Shown: positions 24,091-31,914 of the stretch, piece by piece | Layout of the letters: each line of letters begins with the position of its first letter | Position numbering within the stretch: the stretch's first letter is position 1 | Assembly: GCA_025454255.1 (NCBI GenBank) | Contig: JALOOU010000018.1 | Coordinates: forward strand, 1-36,470 | Length of the DNA stretch: 36,470 bases | Direction of reading: 5' to 3' | Origin: Desulfobacterales bacterium | GTDB taxonomy: Bacteria > Desulfobacterota > Desulfobacteria > Desulfobacterales > SpSt-501 | Notes under the pieces: generated by a model | Databases searched by the model: none | Seen by the model: the letters and a program-made list of their open reading frames with translations, nothing else | Told to the model about the DNA's origin: nothing | Position numbers and translations under genes: made by a program

Positions 24091-26004
24091 ATGACGCGCG
24101 TACTGCTATTACAGCTTCCGATTCCGCGCCAGAACTTCGGGCGTCGGACCGGCAACATCCCCTTGGGCGCGGCCTGCCTCAAGCAGGCGGCACGGGGGTT
24201 GGGCGGGGTGGAGGTTGAGATCCTGCCCGAAAGCCTCGTCTCCTATCTGGGCGATGCCGCGCTGCTGGCCCTGATCCGCGAAACGAGCCCCGATGTGGTC
24301 GGGTTCAGCGTTTTCAGCTGGAACATCGAGCGCAGTCTGTTTCTGGCCGAGGGCCTGAAAGCCGCCGGCCGGCCCCGGATCGTCTTCGGGGGGCCCGAGG
24401 TTACTCCGGACAACCCCCTGGTGCGCTCCCCGCACGTGGATCTCCTCGTTTACGGCGAAGGCGAGCGGGTATTCCGCCGGCTGTTGTCGGACCCAGGTGC
24501 CTGGGCGCAGCGGCAGGCGGCCGAGGCTGCTGCGGACATCTTCCGCAGTGCGCGAAGCCCATACCTGGACGGCCTGCTCGAGCCGGATGTCGAGCGGTTG
24601 ATGCTGCTCGAAACCCAGCGCGGTTGCCCCTACCGCTGCGGGTTTTGCTTCTACAACAAATCCAGGAAGGGGCTGAGCGCTGCGGCGCCGGCCAATGTGC
24701 TGCAGGCGGTTGCCTGGGCGGCGGAGCGCCGCATCGGCGAGGTCTACCTGCTGGACCCCTGCCTGAACTCCCGGCCGGACCTCGCGCATCTTTTGGCCGG
24801 GCTCGCCCGCCTCAACCCGCAAAAAGCCATCCGCTTCTTGAGCGAAATCCGGGCCGAGGCGATCGATGAGCGCCTGGCCGACCTGCTGGCCGCCGCGGGC
24901 TTCAACTGGTTCGAGATCGGCCTGCAGAGCACCAACCCCCGGGCGCTCCGGATCATGAATCGGCCGACGCGGCTGGATCGATTCCTCAAGGGGGCGGCGC
25001 GCCTCAAGCAAAGAGGCATCACGCCCAGCATCGACCTCATCATCGGTCTGCCGGGCGACGACCTCGGCGGATTCATGCGCAGCGTGGATTTCGTGGCCGA
25101 CCACGGCCTGATCGACGACGTGCAGATTTTCCCGCTCTCCGTTCTGCCCGGCACGCGCTTTCGCCGCCGCCGCCGCGAACTGGGTCTGCATTTCGAGCCG
25201 CACCCGCCCTACACCGTCACAGCCACTCCGGCGTTTGGGCCCGAGGATTTTCTGCTGGCCTATGATTACGCCGAAACCCGTCTCGACACCGTTTTCTTCC
25301 CGCTGCCGGATCTGGATCTCTGCTGGCGCCAAGGGGCCGGGCGCGACTTTCGAAAGGCCACCGACCTCTGGGTGCGTTTGGGGGGGCGCCCCTGCGTCGC
25401 CAAGCTGGTCCTCAACCGCGAGCGTCCCCTGGCCGAGATTTGCCGCCTGGCGAAGCGGCTCTCCCAGCCCTACCAGGTGCTGATCGGCCCCCGGGTACAG
25501 GCGCCGGGCTACATCGAAGCGGTTCTCGGCGTGACCACGGCCGAGAACCCCTTCACCCCCTTCGAGGTGGCGTTCTTCGAGCCGGCGGATATCCCGCCGA
25601 CCGCGCGCCTGCTCGCGGCGTTGAACCTGCGGCGGCCGCATTTTTTGGACGGCGACCTGCGGTTTCTCTTCCCGCAGCCGGGAAACCGGGCGGTCCTGTT
25701 CACTCTGGTCTCCGCGGATCGGCGCCCGCGTTTCGGGCGGCAGATGCAGCGGCAGGTTTTCTGGTGGCGAGGGCCGCGGCTGCCGTCGCCGAAGGACCTC
25801 TCTGATCTGTCCGACCTGGACGGGGTCTTGATCGACAGCGCGGCGCCGCAGCGCGCCGTCCGCGCCTGGCAGGACGAACACGGGCCGGCGGCCGCCGAGG
25901 AGTTCAACATTAGCTTTGCCGAGGCGCAGCTCCAGGCGCGCTGGCTGCTGCGCATCAGCCCGGATGAGTACGTCGAGAGCGTCGTAAACGGTTGGGGGGC
26001 ATAG
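24091..26004 (+). CDS. B12-binding-domain radical SAM protein
   Basis: A 637-residue enzyme. Residues about 1-140 are a cobalamin-binding-type Rossmann domain (VLLLQLPIPRQNFGRRTGNIPLGAACL; DVVGFSVFSWNIERS; RIVFGGPEVTPDNP; VYGEGE). The radical SAM domain follows with Cys179-x3-Cys183-x2-Cys186 (RGCPYRCGFCFYN), FEIGLQS and IIGLPGDD. The C-terminal 240 residues are a less known domain (DUF4080-like position). Such proteins do methylations or radical rearrangements; no substrate can be given. The usual His-containing B12 motif is not seen. It begins 55 nt after the DUF5658 stop. Confidence 0.88.
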   Translation: MTRVLLLQLPIPRQNFGRRTGNIPLGAACLKQAARGLGGVEVEILPESLVSYLGDAALLALIRETSPDVVGFSVFSWNIERSLFLAEGLKAAGRPRIVFGGPEVTPDNPLVRSPHVDLLVYGEGERVFRRLLSDPGAWAQRQAAEAAADIFRSARSPYLDGLLEPDVERLMLLETQRGCPYRCGFCFYNKSRKGLSAAAPANVLQAVAWAAERRIGEVYLLDPCLNSRPDLAHLLAGLARLNPQKAIRFLSEIRAEAIDERLADLLAAAGFNWFEIGLQSTNPRALRIMNRPTRLDRFLKGAARLKQRGITPSIDLIIGLPGDDLGGFMRSVDFVADHGLIDDVQIFPLSVLPGTRFRRRRRELGLHFEPHPPYTVTATPAFGPEDFLLAYDYAETRLDTVFFPLPDLDLCWRQGAGRDFRKATDLWVRLGGRPCVAKLVLNRERPLAEICRLAKRLSQPYQVLIGPRVQAPGYIEAVLGVTTAENPFTPFEVAFFEPADIPPTARLLAALNLRRPHFLDGDLRFLFPQPGNRAVLFTLVSADRRPRFGRQMQRQVFWWRGPRLPSPKDLSDLSDLDGVLIDSAAPQRAVRAWQDEHGPAAAEEFNISFAEAQLQARWLLRISPDEYVESVVNGWGA

Positions 26005-26057
26005 TCCGGATCCGCCCGGCTACCGTGTGCGGGTGTCCTTATTGCCGCAGGAGAGAC

Positions 26058-26085
26058 TTGACGTGGCCGCGGCGGGTTCTAACCT
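26058..26085 (+). promoter_or_regulatory. Candidate sigma-70 promoter of the FmdB-type gene
   Basis: TTGACG (26058-26063), 16-nt spacer, TAACCT (26080-26085). Start near 26092 gives a 77-nt leader that carries the hairpin at 26106-26151. Confidence 0.4.
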
Positions 26086-26105
26086 TCCCCGTAAAAACGG
26101 ATGCC

Positions 26106-26151
26106 TTCGTGGAACACCCCGCAACACATTCCAACGCGGGTGTTCCACGAA
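26106..26151 (+). repeat. Strong inverted repeat in the FmdB leader
   Basis: TTCGTGGAACACCCCGC (26106-26122) pairs with GCGGGTGTTCCACGAA (26136-26151); only one extra C is unpaired, and the loop is 13 nt. No T-run follows, so it is not an intrinsic terminator. The ribosome binding site of the FmdB gene begins a few nt after it. Confidence 0.75.
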
Positions 26152-26168
26152 ATCACAAGGGAGCCTGT

Positions 26169-26372
26169 ATGCCGATCTACGAATACCAGTGCAAGTCCTG
26201 CTGCCATTGCTTCGAGGAGCTCGTGTTCACCGCCGATGCGCCCGCCCCGGTCTGTCCGCAGTGCCGTTGTCCCGACGTCCTTAAGCTCATGTCCGCCGGA
26301 TGCGTTCGGCCCCAAGGCATCCCGAGCGGCTCGGGCGGGTTCAAGGCCCCGGCCTGCAAGCCCTCGGGCTGA
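26169..26372 (+). CDS. FmdB-type zinc-ribbon protein
   Basis: A 67-residue zinc ribbon with the FmdB start MPIYEYQCKSC and second Cys group CPQCRC (29-34), then LKLMSAGCVRPQGIPSGSGG. Named after a putative regulator of formamidase genes, but members are widespread and the role is unclear. AAGGGAG lies 5 nt before the ATG. A strong hairpin in the leader could control its translation. Confidence 0.9.
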   Translation: MPIYEYQCKSCCHCFEELVFTADAPAPVCPQCRCPDVLKLMSAGCVRPQGIPSGSGGFKAPACKPSG

Positions 26373-26445
26373 CGGATCTGATCGCCCCTCGGTTCGAGGG
26401 GCCTCCTAAAGGTGGAGCAGCCCGATCGTGCCGGTTGCGCACGTT

Positions 26446-27129
26446 CTAAACCGCGATGGTGTCGCCGGGCTTCATCACCGCGACTTGGGTCTTGGTCTCC
26501 TTCTCAACCCGGGCGGCCCAGGCTGCCGGGTCCTGCTTGATCACATCGAAGGTGTTGTAGTGGATGGGCACCACGCGCTTGGGCGCGATCAGCTTGACCG
26601 CCCGCAGCGCATCCTCCGGCCCCATGGTGAAGTTGTCCCCGATCGGCAGAATCGCCAGGTCGATGCCCTCCTCGCCGATCAGCTTCATGTCGCCGAAGAG
26701 CCCCGTGTCGCAGGCGTGGTAGATTTTTTTGCCGTCGATGTAAAACAGAAATCCGCAGGGGCTGCCTCCATAGGAGCCGTCCGGCAGGGCCGAGCCGTGC
26801 AGGGCGAGGGTGAGCTTCACCCGGCCCCAGGGGTAATCGAAGCCGCCGCCGATGTGCTGCGGGTGGACCTTCGTGAGCCCCTGGGCGACCATCCAGTTCT
26901 GGATCTCGAAGTTGGATATCACGGTGGCCCCGGTGCGCTTGGCGATGGCCACGGTGTCGCCTACATGGTCGCCGTGGCCGTGGGAGACCAGGATGTAGTC
27001 CGCCTGGAGCTTGTCGGCCGTGATCGGCGCGAGCGGATTGCCGGTGATGAAGGGGTCGACCAGGAGTTTTGCCTTTTGGCTTTGGAACAGAAAACAGGCG
27101 TGGCTGTACCAGGTGGCGTTGACGCTCAT
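26446..27129 (-). CDS. UPF0173-type metallo-beta-lactamase-fold hydrolase
   Basis: A 227-residue metal-dependent hydrolase. The zinc motif is His50-x-His52-x-Asp54-His55 (LVSHGHGDHVGD); later ligands are in CDTGLFGDM and PIHYNTF. The opening TWYSHACFLFQSQKAKLLVDPFITGNP is typical of UPF0173. The true substrate is unknown. AAAGGAGG precedes the ATG, and the gene overlaps the stop of the queuosine-precursor transporter gene by 4 nt (ATGA). Confidence 0.92.
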   Translation of the reverse strand: MSVNATWYSHACFLFQSQKAKLLVDPFITGNPLAPITADKLQADYILVSHGHGDHVGDTVAIAKRTGATVISNFEIQNWMVAQGLTKVHPQHIGGGFDYPWGRVKLTLALHGSALPDGSYGGSPCGFLFYIDGKKIYHACDTGLFGDMKLIGEEGIDLAILPIGDNFTMGPEDALRAVKLIAPKRVVPIHYNTFDVIKQDPAAWAARVEKETKTQVAVMKPGDTIAV

Positions 27130-27803
27130 GGCTGCCTCCTTTGGGGTAAGGGTTCTTTGACTAGATAGATTGCCGGCAGGCTGGCCAGGGTCACCAGCCC
27201 TTTGACAAGGACGTTGGCGGCAAAAATCGACCACACCACCTCGACCGGAAGGCTGCCGCCGAAGGCCCCCCAGCAGAAGATCAGGCTGTCGATCGGGATG
27301 CTGATCGAATTGCTGGTGAGCACCCGCAGCCATTGGAACCGGGTCGTGACCCGGCCGACCCACAGGCGGTAGACCTCGGTGTCGATCAGTTCGCTCACCA
27401 CCTCGGCTGCGATGCTCGCCACCACGATGCGCCACACCGGCCCGAGGACGGCCGCGAACTCCCGGCCCAGGCCCCAGGAGGGGTCCTCGGGCAGCCGCGC
27501 CGCCGCCTGCAGAAACAGCGCCATGAAGAGGTTCAGCCCCGCTGCGGTCACGACCACGGTGCGGGCCGCCGCAATCCCCAGGCGTTTGTGCACCAGGTCG
27601 CGCAGGGTGAAGGTGAGCGGGTAGATGAAGGTGCCCGCGTCGATGCTGAACCCGGCGAGCAGAGCGATTTTCAGGCTGCCGACGTCTGAGAGCATCTGGG
27701 CGGCGATGTAGAGCGACACCAGCACGAGGGCGGCTCTGGGAACCGCGGCAGGCGTTGCGGCTTCCGGCCGGATCAAGGCGGAAGTTTCGGCGGGGGGCAC
27801 CAT
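27126..27803 (-). CDS. Queuosine-precursor transporter (YhhQ/Vut-1 family)
   Basis: A 225-residue membrane protein with about six helices. Family marks are FSIDAGTFIYPLTFTLRDLVHKRLG (about 52-76) and VSELIDTEVYRLW (about 138-150), the Asp/Glu-containing helices of YhhQ-type importers of queuine precursors such as preQ0/preQ1. The last helix ends with IYLVKEPLPQ. No riboswitch is seen: the promoter puts the transcript start at the ATG itself, so the mRNA may be leaderless. It overlaps the following UPF0173 gene as ATGA. Confidence 0.9.
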   Translation of the reverse strand: MVPPAETSALIRPEAATPAAVPRAALVLVSLYIAAQMLSDVGSLKIALLAGFSIDAGTFIYPLTFTLRDLVHKRLGIAAARTVVVTAAGLNLFMALFLQAAARLPEDPSWGLGREFAAVLGPVWRIVVASIAAEVVSELIDTEVYRLWVGRVTTRFQWLRVLTSNSISIPIDSLIFCWGAFGGSLPVEVVWSIFAANVLVKGLVTLASLPAIYLVKEPLPQRRQP

Positions 27804-27810
27804 GGTTTCG

Positions 27811-27840
27811 CGTATAGTCCGAAAGCAAAGCCGCTGTCAA
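27811..27840 (-). promoter_or_regulatory. Sigma-70 promoter of the transporter gene
   Basis: Leftward: perfect TTGACA (27840-27835), 18-nt spacer, TATACG (27816-27811). The expected start (about 27804) lies at the ATG (27803). Confidence 0.65.
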
Positions 27841-28002
27841 AGGCGGCGTCGGGGCGTCAGGCAGCTATATAACAAAATTGTCATATTTTAGCGCCTATTA
27901 TTACATTTATGGTTTATCCGAAAAATTCCGCCTTCGTGCCGGTTGCCACACAACAAATTGAATTAATATGATTTAATAACATCCGTGGTCTGGAAAAACA
28001 GC

Positions 28003-28018
28003 TGGCACGCGCTTTGAA
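28003..28018 (+). promoter_or_regulatory. Sigma-54-like promoter of the small zinc-protein gene
   Basis: TGGCACG (28003-28009, full -24 match), 4 nt, TTGAA (28014-28018; consensus TTGCW). The region upstream (27870-27990) is distinctly AT-rich and could hold activator or IHF sites. The start at 28067 is about 37 nt past the expected transcription start. Confidence 0.5.
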
Positions 28019-28066
28019 TGATACGGGGCGGATACACCCATACCCTGACGGGGAGATGAGAAGGCC

Positions 28067-28267
28067 ATGAAGATCGAGCGATTGGAAAAACCGGAATCAG
28101 GCGCATCACGGGCGACGGCAAAACCACTCACCTGCACCTACTGCCACCAGACATTCAAGTCCGAATTTGATCTTGTCCGCAGCGGCAACGGCACTCTTTG
28201 CGTCGTGTGTTACGAGGGCCTGATCGAGCCCTTCCCACGGCTCTGCTGCAACGGCGCCGCGTTTTAA
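28067..28267 (+). CDS. Small Cys-rich, probably zinc-binding protein
   Basis: A 66-residue protein. Two CxxC pairs, CTYC (23-26) and CVVC (45-48), 18 residues apart, form a zinc ribbon or treble-clef-like unit, and a Cys-Cys pair stands at 60-61 near the end. The part between (HQTFKSEFDLVRSGNGTL) fits a zinc-finger loop. AGAAGG precedes the ATG. A sigma-54-like element lies upstream, so expression may be activator-dependent. No family name is recognised. Confidence 0.65.
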   Translation: MKIERLEKPESGASRATAKPLTCTYCHQTFKSEFDLVRSGNGTLCVVCYEGLIEPFPRLCCNGAAF

Positions 28268-28809
28268 GCCGCACCCCTTGCGGCCTCCCCGGCCTGTCCT
28301 GCCTCCGATCCCCGGCGGCACGGGCCCTTGGCCCCGCCCGCCTTTGCGGCATGCCTGGCTCTCTTTCTGCGGGAGCCCTGCCCGGGCGGGGGCGCGGTCC
28401 GATGCCGGCCGAAGGCCGCTTCCCCCCCGTTCCTTTGCCTCATCTTATGCGTGGACCTGATTTCACAACCTTGGCGTCGCGGCTGCGGGCAAGCCCCAGG
28501 CCGATTCGCCAGCGCAGCAGCTTCGCAGCGGGCCTGAGCGCGTTCGCAAGGCCTGCAGCCCCGCCACGGCGGAGCCTCCAGCCGCCAGACAGGGCGGTGA
28601 AACCAGCCCTAACGGTTTCCTATCGCCGCCCTCACGCCGACTGAATATCCCGCTGCGAGCATGCATGCAGCGTGGTGGGCTCTCGCGCCGGCCTGGGGCA
28701 TTGCGCCCCTATCGCCGGCAACCGTCGCGGCAGCGGGTCTTGCCGATAACGAGGCCAAGCCAGCTCCTTCGCGAAGATCCAGACAATCCATTTTCGAGGA
28801 AATGCTGCC
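28268..28809. other. 542-nt stretch without a supported gene
   Basis: Between the two small genes the DNA is very GC-rich and C-rich on this strand. Open frames exist in several phases but have neither ribosome binding sites nor recognisable products. Two small hairpins are seen: CGCTGC (28651-28656)/GCAGCG (28667-28672) and GGGGC (28695-28699)/GCCCC (28705-28709). It may be a decayed gene or a long leader of the 60-residue gene; I see no decisive signal. Confidence 0.45.
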
Positions 28810-28992
28810 ATGAGTGTGCGTTTTTTTCGTCACGACCATTGCCTGTACATGTTCGATCCCGACACCTTCCGGGTCTATCGCTTCGAGCGCGGAGGGTGGG
28901 TGCTGTCGGAGGATCCCACGCTGCGCGAGGAGCTCCGTTTCCGCTCCGTCGAAGTGAGCTGCGCCGAAGCCCTGCAGGCCGCCTGCGGTTGA
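28810..28992 (+). CDS. Small protein of unknown function (60 residues)
   Basis: MSVRFFRHDHCLYMFDPDTF begins a 60-residue protein with Arg/Phe/Tyr-rich first half and acidic second half, two late Cys (in VSCAEALQAACG). GAGGA lies 9 nt before the ATG. A run of seven T (codons 4-6) is the only base-composition oddity. No family is recognised. It could be a real small gene or chance; the ribosome binding site and normal amino-acid mix favour a gene. Confidence 0.45.
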   Translation: MSVRFFRHDHCLYMFDPDTFRVYRFERGGWVLSEDPTLREELRFRSVEVSCAEALQAACG

Positions 28993-29082
28993 GCGGCAAC
29001 CGGCCTCCTGCCTGCAGGACCCCCTGCGCGCACCGGCAGTCGCCCCGCCAACCGGCAGCGATGTGTCGGCGGGAGCGACCTG

Positions 29083-29776
29083 CTACCCGTTGCGTTGAAT
29101 TTTCCGGCCGGCATTGCGGCGGTTGACCATCGCCTGGACCCACGCCTCGCGGATCTCTGGGTCGAAGGCTGGCTTCTCTGTCCGCTGTTGGATGTAGGCT
29201 TCGAAATCAGCGAAAAAGCCCAACCGTTCCCAGTGCGCATGGTCATCGGCCATCAGGCTTTCCTTGTGGCGCTGCACCAGGTTTTCCATGAACAGGTAAA
29301 ATTCCAGGTCGACGTCGGTTGCGGGAAAGCGTCGCTTCTCTCCAATGGCCCGCGCGAGGTCCCGGGCCAGGCATTGGGCCTGGTACTCGACCGCCTCGCG
29401 GCCGAGGAACTCCCCCGGAGAGGTGGCGATGGCCGTCAATTTCCCCACCGGGAAAGCCCCGTATACGCGCAAAAGCCCCGCGAGGTACTCCGCCGTCTGC
29501 GTCTCCCCCTTGCCGGCGGAAACGCTGACCGCCAGGCCGGGCTTCCAGGACGGCCTGGGTTTGTGGCCCCAGGCGAGGCTTCGGTCGAGGAAGGTTTTCA
29601 TCGCACAGCCCGCACCCGGTGCAGTACTCGACGGTCTGCTCGCTCAGCGTGACCACCTCGAGGCTGCAGCCCGCCTCCTTCAGGGGTTCCCGCAGCATTT
29701 CGAGCATCTGGGCGGTGTTGCCGATTTCGGCATGGGGCGAGCCGTTTACAGCGGCGATGGTCCTGTTTTCGTTCAT
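29083..29776 (-). pseudogene. Flavodoxin-fold / iron-sulfur flavoprotein-like gene broken by an internal deletion
   Basis: Two frames together look like one NADPH-dependent FMN reductase/flavodoxin-family gene. The first (ATG 29776, AGGAG upstream) encodes MNENRTIAAVNGSPHAEIGN (phosphate-binding start) to CTGCGLC (52-58). At about 29600 the reading shifts by +1 and the other frame continues MKTFLDRSLAWGHKP, KPGLAVSVSAG, LRVYGAFPVGKL to the stop at 29083. In relatives about 40-45 residues separate CxxC from MKTFLDR, including a conserved Asp-Asp and a SPVYF flavin-binding segment; these are absent. So a deletion of a length not divisible by three is likely. Programmed shift is unlikely because the missing part is essential. 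The gene follows the MerR gene by 14 nt. Confidence 0.75.
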
Positions 29777-29790
29777 GGCCAATAACTCCT

Positions 29791-30576
29791 TTAATCAATC
29801 CACGCATCGTGGTCCCTTCTTTCCGGCCGGTTTTCATCCTTCAAATTTTTCATGGCCGCCACCCGGTGCCGGAAGAGCCGATCGATGACATACGCGCGGC
29901 ACATGCGGGCGTTCTTCACCATCTGCATCGTGGTTGCCGCATCTTCGGAATAGGAAAGGGCGCCGGTTATTTTGTTTCGCAGCGCCATCTCCCGATCGAC
30001 GATTTTCTCGCCCAGCTCGGCGTAATAGGCGAGCTCCTCGGACCGGATCCCCAGCCCGAACGCAGCGGCCAGCATCCGCCCCATTTCGACATCCTCGGCG
30101 TCGTAGCGGCCCTCTTCAAGGGGCAGGAGCACCCGCGCCCGCTGCAGTGCGTGCAGCTGGCCGACGTCTAAGCCGGTTTCGCGGCAGTAGGCCTCGGCAT
30201 CGAACAGCCGCCGCTGGCTCTCGGGACCGAAGATCTCCTCGTCGAGTTCGAGGTAGGCTCTTAGGCCGGAGCCCTTCGCGGGGTCGTCCAGAAATCGTTT
30301 GATTTCAGCGAGGCTGAGGCGATGGCGCGACTGCATCTGCTGAATCAGCCGAATGCGCTCGATGCAGCCCGGGTCGTAGTAGGCCATGTTGCGGGAGGTT
30401 TTACGGGGCGCCGGCAAAAGCCCCTGGCCGACGTAGAAAAGAATCGTCGACTTCGGCAGGCCGGTGGCTTTCGTGATCTGGTTCATGCGAAGCCCAGCGG
30501 CCGGCTGTTCGGGGGGGCGGCCCGCGACAGGCTTGGTACGCGGAACATGACCCGTTCGCACCTCTGTTTTCTTCAC
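29791..30576 (-). CDS. MerR-family transcriptional regulator
   Basis: About 261 residues. After some 30 basic residues comes MNQITKATGLPKSTILFYVGQGLLP, a MerR winged helix-turn-helix, then NMAYYDPGCIERIRLIQQMQ and LSLAEIKRFLDD, the usual wing and linker. A second MerR-like helix unit follows (AEAYCRETGLDVGQLHALQRARVLLPLEEGRYDAEDVEM), then a helical C-terminus. Effector is unknown; no Cys metal site is seen. GTG 30576 has GAGG 6 nt upstream; the TTG at 30630 lies in the promoter, so it was not chosen. It precedes the broken flavodoxin gene by 14 nt, probably its regulatory target. Confidence 0.85.
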   Translation of the reverse strand: MKKTEVRTGHVPRTKPVAGRPPEQPAAGLRMNQITKATGLPKSTILFYVGQGLLPAPRKTSRNMAYYDPGCIERIRLIQQMQSRHRLSLAEIKRFLDDPAKGSGLRAYLELDEEIFGPESQRRLFDAEAYCRETGLDVGQLHALQRARVLLPLEEGRYDAEDVEMGRMLAAAFGLGIRSEELAYYAELGEKIVDREMALRNKITGALSYSEDAATTMQMVKNARMCRAYVIDRLFRHRVAAMKNLKDENRPERRDHDAWID

Positions 30577-30620
30577 AAATCGCCTCGGGCCAACAGGTGA
30601 AAAGAGATTGTCGTATTCAA

Positions 30621-30649
30621 GCAATACCAAAAATATATAAAAGTGTCAA
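30621..30649 (-). promoter_or_regulatory. Sigma-70 promoter of the MerR gene with tandem heptamer
   Basis: Leftward: TTGACA (30649-30644), 17-nt AT-rich spacer, TATTGC (30626-30621). A direct repeat AAGTGTC-AAGTGTC (30641-30654, plus-strand reading) covers the -35, a possible regulator site. Confidence 0.6.
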
Positions 30650-30654
30650 GTGTC

Positions 30655-30914
30655 GCTTAATGCTTTATTTAAGGAGTGGTTTCCGGTTCGAGCAACCCTG
30701 ATCGCCGGTCGGCCTGAAGTCGATGCGAAAAATTACCGCCTTCAGGCCGACCGGCGTAACAGGGCCTTCCGTCATGGTGGGCTGCAGCTATACGGCGGTT
30801 GGTTTTTTACGCCAGGCGCAGATCGTCCCGCAGGGCATAGAGGAAGGGACCGGCGGTCTTCGCGGAACAGGATTTTTATTCAAAAGCCGCGGTGGTCCGG
30901 GGTGCGTGATCCGG
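30655..30914. other. Gene-free stretch between the Mrp and MerR genes
   Basis: No supported gene. It holds the long inverted repeat described separately and a plus-strand T-run (about 30806-30811) without a clear stem. Short frames exist, including a 36-codon minus-strand one through the repeat, but without ribosome binding sites. Confidence 0.5.
30696..30764. repeat. Long perfect inverted repeat
   Basis: CGCCGGTCGGCCTGAAG (30703-30719) and CTTCAGGCCGACCGGCG (30740-30756) are perfect complements, 17 bp, with a 20-nt AT-rich centre. CCCTG (30696-30700)/CAGGG (30760-30764) extends the symmetry. No T-run follows in either direction. It may be a mobile-element remnant, a transcript-end structure or a protein site. 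Confidence 0.8.
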
Positions 30915-31868
30915 CTACCCTCCCTTCGACTTCCGCGCGGGGATGGCTGTGGAAAAATCCGGGGCCAGTGCTTCGATGGGCCGGATGATGTCCCGCAGTT
31001 TGGCCGTTGCCGGCGAGTCGGCGGTATGCTGGATGAAGGGGCGGCCCTCGTCGCAGCAGACGGCGATCTGGGGGTCGATCGGGATGGAACCCAGAAACGG
31101 GACGTTCATGTCCAGGGCGATGCGCTGCCCCCCGCCCGTGCGCAGAATCGGGGTGAGGGCGCCGCAGTGCGGGCAGGCGAAACCGCTCATGTTCTCAACC
31201 ACGCCGATGACCGGCACCTTCAGCTCCCGGCAAAAGGTGATGGATTTGCGCACGTCCACCGCCGCCACTTTTTGGGGGGTGGTGACGATCACCGCCCCGT
31301 CCACCCGGCCGATCAACTGGCAGACCGAGAGGGGCTCATCCCCGGTGCCCGGGGGCGAGTCGACGACCAGGAAGTCGAGATCCCCCCAGGCAACGTCTTT
31401 CAGGAACTGTTTGATAGCCCCCATCTTCAACGGTCCGCGCCAGATAACGGCCTCGTCGGGATTGCGCAGGAAAAAACCCAGCGACATGACCTTGAGACCC
31501 TCGACGTCGATGGGGAGCAGCTGTCCCTGATCCCCCTCCGGGCTGCGGTTCTCCAATCCCAGCATGGTCGGGATGCTCGGTCCGTGGATGTCAACATCGA
31601 GCAGGCCTACCCGCTTGCCGGCCAGCTTCAGCGCCACGGCGAGATTGACGGCCACGGTGCTTTTCCCGACCCCGCCCTTGCCGGACATCACCAGAATTTT
31701 GGAACGAATCCGGCACAGCCTCTCCTGGAGCCTGCGTCGGTCCTGAAAGTCCTGGTCGCTTTCACCCGACTGGCGCGTTCGGGCGGAGCAGGAAGAGTCT
31801 TTGCAAGCGTCGCAGGTGGATTCTTTTAAAGGGGCGCGGTCGAGCTTCTTTTGATGTGGTGTATTCAC
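30915..31868 (-). CDS. Mrp/NBP35-type Fe-S cluster carrier ATPase
   Basis: A 317-residue P-loop protein of the Mrp/NBP35 (ApbC) family, which carries and transfers Fe-S clusters. The N-terminus has Cys19, Cys22 and Cys27 (STCDACKDSSC), as in NBP35-like proteins. The deviant Walker A GKGGVGKST is at 63-71, DVDIHGPSIPTMLG follows, then VVDSPPGTGDE and the cluster-binding pair in FACPHCG (CxxC). The end is Lys/Ser-rich. Start is GTG 31868 with AGGAG upstream. It is the last gene of the leftward operon, 46 nt after the radical SAM gene. Confidence 0.93.
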   Translation of the reverse strand: MNTPHQKKLDRAPLKESTCDACKDSSCSARTRQSGESDQDFQDRRRLQERLCRIRSKILVMSGKGGVGKSTVAVNLAVALKLAGKRVGLLDVDIHGPSIPTMLGLENRSPEGDQGQLLPIDVEGLKVMSLGFFLRNPDEAVIWRGPLKMGAIKQFLKDVAWGDLDFLVVDSPPGTGDEPLSVCQLIGRVDGAVIVTTPQKVAAVDVRKSITFCRELKVPVIGVVENMSGFACPHCGALTPILRTGGGQRIALDMNVPFLGSIPIDPQIAVCCDEGRPFIQHTADSPATAKLRDIIRPIEALAPDFSTAIPARKSKGG

Positions 31869-31914
31869 GGGTTAAATCTCTCCTGTTGGATTGGATGGGT
31901 CAAGATGACGGGTC

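Noticed and set aside
24109..25881. 590-codon minus-strand open frame opposite the radical SAM gene
   Set aside because: No recognisable domain; the plus frame has CxxxCxxC and SAM motifs.
30723..31829. 368-codon plus-strand frame opposite the Mrp gene
   Set aside because: The part over Mrp is an antisense shadow, and the start lies inside the inverted repeat without a ribosome binding site.
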